Below are positions 61,722 through 64,000 of a stretch of 64,000 nucleotides of DNA, in pieces; position 1 is the stretch's first letter, and every line of letters starts with the position of its first letter. The notes under the pieces are model-generated. The model saw nothing but the letters and a program-made list of their open reading frames with translations. It was not told the DNA's origin and searched no databases. Made by a program: the position numbers and the translations under genes. Where the stretch lies: NCBI RefSeq assembly GCF_009913235.1, contig NZ_CP047897.1, positions 1,879,501-1,943,500 on the forward strand, written 5' to 3'. Source of the stretch: Nibribacter ruber. Lineage in GTDB: Bacteria; Bacteroidota; Bacteroidia; Cytophagales; Hymenobacteraceae.

Positions 61722-62620
61722 GCCGTCAGGTCCCCCGCTACCGTGGCCACCGCGGCGCTCTCAAAGAAAATGGTGAAGGTGGCCTTCTGCTTCCTGGACT
61801 TGAGGAACCCGTCCGGGTGGTCCAGGGTGACGCCGCCCGTGGTGGTCAGGTTTATCTGGCCGGCGCCCTTCTGCTTGACGATGCACTGGAAGCCCGCGCC
61901 CAAAGCCCCTACTGAGAGCGTGTTGCCGCTGGCGTTGTCTACCAGCACCAGCGCCCCGTTGTGGGCGGCGGTCAGGACGTTGGCCGTGCCGGTGAGCGTG
62001 AAGACGCTGAGGCTCTTGTCTGCCTTCAGTCCCTGCCCTGTCTTGAGCTCGTTGATGGCTGCCACCAGCGAATCCTTGGCGGTGGTGGCCAGGTTGCCAA
62101 GCGTGCCTATCCAGCCACTTAAGATGCCGCCTTGCTTGGCGCTCAGCGCATTCGTAGCGCTCACACTGGCCAAGCTATCCTCTACAATGATATTGGAGAG
62201 TACCGACAGCTTGCTTTTCTCAGCCAGTGTGTAGTTCTCGTCAGAAAGCTGTTTGGTGCCAGACTTATCTACTTTCAGGCTTAAGGCACCCTCTGCAGAA
62301 GTGATCCTAGATTCAAGACTGGCCACGTCCAGGTATTTCTCCCAGTAGGCCGTGTTCTGGGTCGGGGCAACTGCGCTGTTGAAAGCCATTTTTACTCTCC
62401 AAAGAACGTTGCCAGAAAGCCAGTAGGTGTCTGCCTCCTTGGCACCGTCTTCATAGACGCCCTTGAACTTACCGGTAAGGCCGGCAAGCTTTGGTGCGAT
62501 GCCGTCCACGGCAAGAATTATGGCTGTGCGGATCTTGCCCACATCGGTCCCCCCCTGTTCCCCTGAAATAAGTTGCGCGGCAATGGATGCCTTCAGTTGC
62601 GCTATTTCTTCTGCTGTCAT
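61718..62620 (-). CDS. Phage tail fibre protein
   Basis: A 300-residue protein with the fibre motif SLASVSATNALSAKQGGIL (about 150-168), widespread in tail fibres with repeated SATNALSAxQG. An N-terminal helical anchor (EEIAQLKASIAAQL) and a beta-rich C-terminus (LTGTANVLTAAHNGALVLVD) with no chaperone site seen. Overlaps upstream and downstream genes by four bases each. Confidence 0.75.
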   Translation of the reverse strand: MTAEEIAQLKASIAAQLISGEQGGTDVGKIRTAIILAVDGIAPKLAGLTGKFKGVYEDGAKEADTYWLSGNVLWRVKMAFNSAVAPTQNTAYWEKYLDVASLESRITSAEGALSLKVDKSGTKQLSDENYTLAEKSKLSVLSNIIVEDSLASVSATNALSAKQGGILSGWIGTLGNLATTAKDSLVAAINELKTGQGLKADKSLSVFTLTGTANVLTAAHNGALVLVDNASGNTLSVGALGAGFQCIVKQKGAGQINLTTTGGVTLDHPDGFLKSRKQKATFTIFFESAAVATVAGDLTA

Positions 62621-63261
62621 ATCAGTATTTTAAACTCCAGTGTGAATTCACTTTCGATGGAAAGGGTCTCTCCAGGCTGCACAATTTTCACCACCTCACC
62701 GTTGAACATCACCTTGATAGGTTCACCGGATCCAGAGCCTGGCACCGGTGGGTTGGCCTCTCCCAGATCAGTGACCTCAAAGTTTCCTGAGTAGAAGAAA
62801 GCCGGGAATATGCTCTCGGCCTTGAAGCCAGCGGCATAAGCATTGTTTCTGGAAGGCGAGTCACCGGAGGCGTACTTGTACTCAAAGCCCAGTGAAAAAT
62901 CTCTGTGGCCAGAGAATTTGAGGTAACCGTTAAAGTCCCGGTGCAGCACCACATACCGGCCGCGCATGATTTTGTAGAGCAGCTGGGCCAGTTCGGGTGT
63001 GTCTTTTGGGAAACTCCCCTTCAGGTCATGGTTGTAGTAGATGCCGCGCTGGTCCTGCTTGGGCACTAGATTGAAGCCTGCAGAGTCTCTGGTGAATACC
63101 AGCATGCCCCAAGTGGCCCCTTCCTTCAGCACAATGTCGCCGATCAGGCGCAGACCGTCCGTATCTGGGAACTGGTCCCAGTCAATGTTTGAGTGGGCGG
63201 TATAGAAGACCGCCTCAACACCACCCATGTTGTCTGAGTCAATCTGCAGGATGTTGTCCAT
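62617..63261 (-). CDS. Unknown phage fibre/base protein heading the fibre unit
   Basis: A 214-residue protein from ATG 63261, with beta-rich sections, e.g. EGATWGMLVFTRDSAGF and GYLKFSGHRDFSLGFEYKYASG. The C-terminal region (GNFEVTDLGEANPPVPG) looks like a linker plus strand. No family recognised. An extension to 63285 would start inside the promoter. Confidence 0.6.
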   Translation of the reverse strand: MDNILQIDSDNMGGVEAVFYTAHSNIDWDQFPDTDGLRLIGDIVLKEGATWGMLVFTRDSAGFNLVPKQDQRGIYYNHDLKGSFPKDTPELAQLLYKIMRGRYVVLHRDFNGYLKFSGHRDFSLGFEYKYASGDSPSRNNAYAAGFKAESIFPAFFYSGNFEVTDLGEANPPVPGSGSGEPIKVMFNGEVVKIVQPGETLSIESEFTLEFKILI

Positions 63262-63282
63262 AATAGGGAAAAGATTATGGGG

Positions 63283-63319
63283 CAAAGGTCACACGCGCAG
63301 GCGCATTCAGAAAGGACAC
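63283..63319 (-). promoter_or_regulatory. Phage promoter family, member F (fibre unit)
   Basis: On the minus strand GTGTCCTTTC (63310-63319), 22 nt, CTTTG (63283-63287); 8-mer GACCTTTG; 21 nt before ATG 63261. It follows the terminator at 63352-63384 by 32 bases. Confidence 0.8.
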
Positions 63320-63351
63320 CTATTACAGCAGGTATGGTAGGGAGAGGCACA

Positions 63352-63384
63352 AGAAAAAACCCCCACCAGTCTGGCAGGGGTTCT
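63352..63384 (-). terminator. Terminator behind the rightmost gene
   Basis: Stem AACCCCTGCCA/TGGTGGGGGTT, loop GAC, followed on the minus strand by TTTTTTCTT. Lies 83 bp behind the stop of the rightmost phage gene. Confidence 0.8.
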
Positions 63385-63467
63385 TGGGTAAGCTAGTTTT
63401 GGGGGTAAGTTATTTGACCTGTTTTCCTGAAAACACCGTGTAAAAGCGAGGGACAAAACTGAAAGTA

Positions 63468-64000
63468 CTAAGCGGCCATTTTCGCAACTTTTTTTTGCAG
63501 ATAACGTGAGTCCAGTGCCTTTACCGTTTGGAGAGTAAAAAGGAAAGGAAGGAAGTCTACTCCCTTTAACCTTTTCTTGCCGGCCTTGTTCTTCTTTGCC
63601 CAGTAGCGCTGGTAGGCTTTCTTCAATGCGTCAAACTTCACATCGGTTTCATCAAAGCCATACTTGGCCATGAAGACCTCAATGGCCTGCTTCTGCTCCA
63701 CGCCGAACATCTCCAAAAATTCAATTATACCGAACATCTCGGCCTCAATCAGGTCCTGCACCAATGTGTTGAATTGGTGGGCCGTCTCAGAGCTAACGTT
63801 GCGGCAACCGCGCTCAAAGAAGGAGTGCTCACCCACGTTAACCTTAAAGACGCAGGGGTACCCAGCCACAAAAGAATCAAACTGGCTGTCAATGTTCTCA
63901 CGGCGCAGCATACTGAAAAGAGCAATGCCCAGATGGGTTCTCTTGTTCAGACGGAAGCCACGGGGGAATTTCTCAGCCAGGAATTTTGAGACGTGGGATT
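63468..64000 (-). CDS. Unknown phage protein, N-terminus beyond the window
   Basis: The frame is open to the window edge: at least 176 residues, with the in-window start at 63911 being only an internal Met. The visible part is helical and charged (NKRTHLGIALFSMLRRENIDSQ shortened here), with a Phe/Glu-rich middle (IIEFLEMFGVEQKQAIEVF) and a Lys-rich tail. I do not recognise it. Being outside the structural operons, it may belong to the early or replication region. Confidence 0.65.
   Translation of the reverse strand, partial: SHVSKFLAEKFPRGFRLNKRTHLGIALFSMLRRENIDSQFDSFVAGYPCVFKVNVGEHSFFERGCRNVSSETAHQFNTLVQDLIEAEMFGIIEFLEMFGVEQKQAIEVFMAKYGFDETDVKFDALKKAYQRYWAKKNKAGKKRLKGVDFLPFLFTLQTVKALDSRYLQKKVAKMAA

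Noticed and set aside
63405-63448. Possible palindrome copy near the right end
   Set aside because: GACCTGTTTTCCTGAAAACA resembles the centre, but the outer arms are not complementary.
36123-64000. Mu-like transposable phage
   Set aside because: No DDE transposase, Mu-type Mor or MuF-like genes are seen in the window, and the left end lies at a tRNA, which points to a tyrosine integrase outside the window.

Overview
This is a chromosomal segment from a Bacteroidota bacterium carrying part of an integrated tailed phage. The evidence is SusC/SusD pairs, a type IX secretion sorting domain, TonB receptors with carboxypeptidase-like plugs and promoters of the TTG-N19/20-TAnnTTTG kind. The gene set and the abundant 38-bp intergenic palindromes suggest the Cytophagales/Hymenobacteraceae (Rufibacter-like). 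That placement is an inference and was not tested by any search.

Host part (1-35.8 kb). The left end holds the start of a TonB receptor with an STN domain (cut by the window edge), an orphan radical SAM protein, a second TonB receptor, an endonuclease III homologue, a metallo-beta-lactamase-fold hydrolase and a DUF2238 membrane protein. Next come envelope lipoproteins and three OmpA-like proteins, accD, class I fructose-bisphosphate aldolase, a MaoC-like hydratase and an old yellow enzyme.

At 17.6-31.4 kb lies a polysaccharide utilisation locus, probably for laminarin or another beta-1,3-glucan. It has a divergent propeller/Y_Y_Y/LuxR-type regulator, then SusC, SusD, a PKD surface lipoprotein, a secreted GH16 glucanase and a GH3 glucosidase. 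A tandem 11-bp repeat array lies just upstream of the susC promoter. A NTF2-like protein, a SIMPL lipoprotein, an unknown protein, a cystathionine gamma-synthase-like enzyme and a VTT-family membrane protein follow, then tRNA-Arg(ACG).

Phage part (about 36.0 kb to the right edge, continuing beyond it). Every gene but one is on the minus strand, so transcription runs right to left. In that order: tail fibre/receptor genes with a papain-like amidase candidate; S49 protease-scaffold fusion; major capsid; probable tail tube; ParB-methyltransferase; terminase small and large subunits; portal; connector candidates; holin; GH19 endolysin; spanin-like protein; an AT-rich insert with an HNH homing endonuclease and an unknown membrane protein; then a tail module with SprB-type repeats and a 1001-residue tape measure protein ending beside tRNA-Arg. 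Integrase, repressor and replication genes are not in the window.

The most notable signal is a family of six phage promoters. Each has GTGTCCTTTC (or a close variant), exactly 22 nt, then CTTTG (ATTCG in one copy). They head six transcription units that cover nearly all phage structural and lysis genes, and several are fused directly to the terminator of the preceding unit. A second signal is the host 38-bp palindrome family placed just after stop codons, which also occurs in the prophage, including directly behind the capsid gene.
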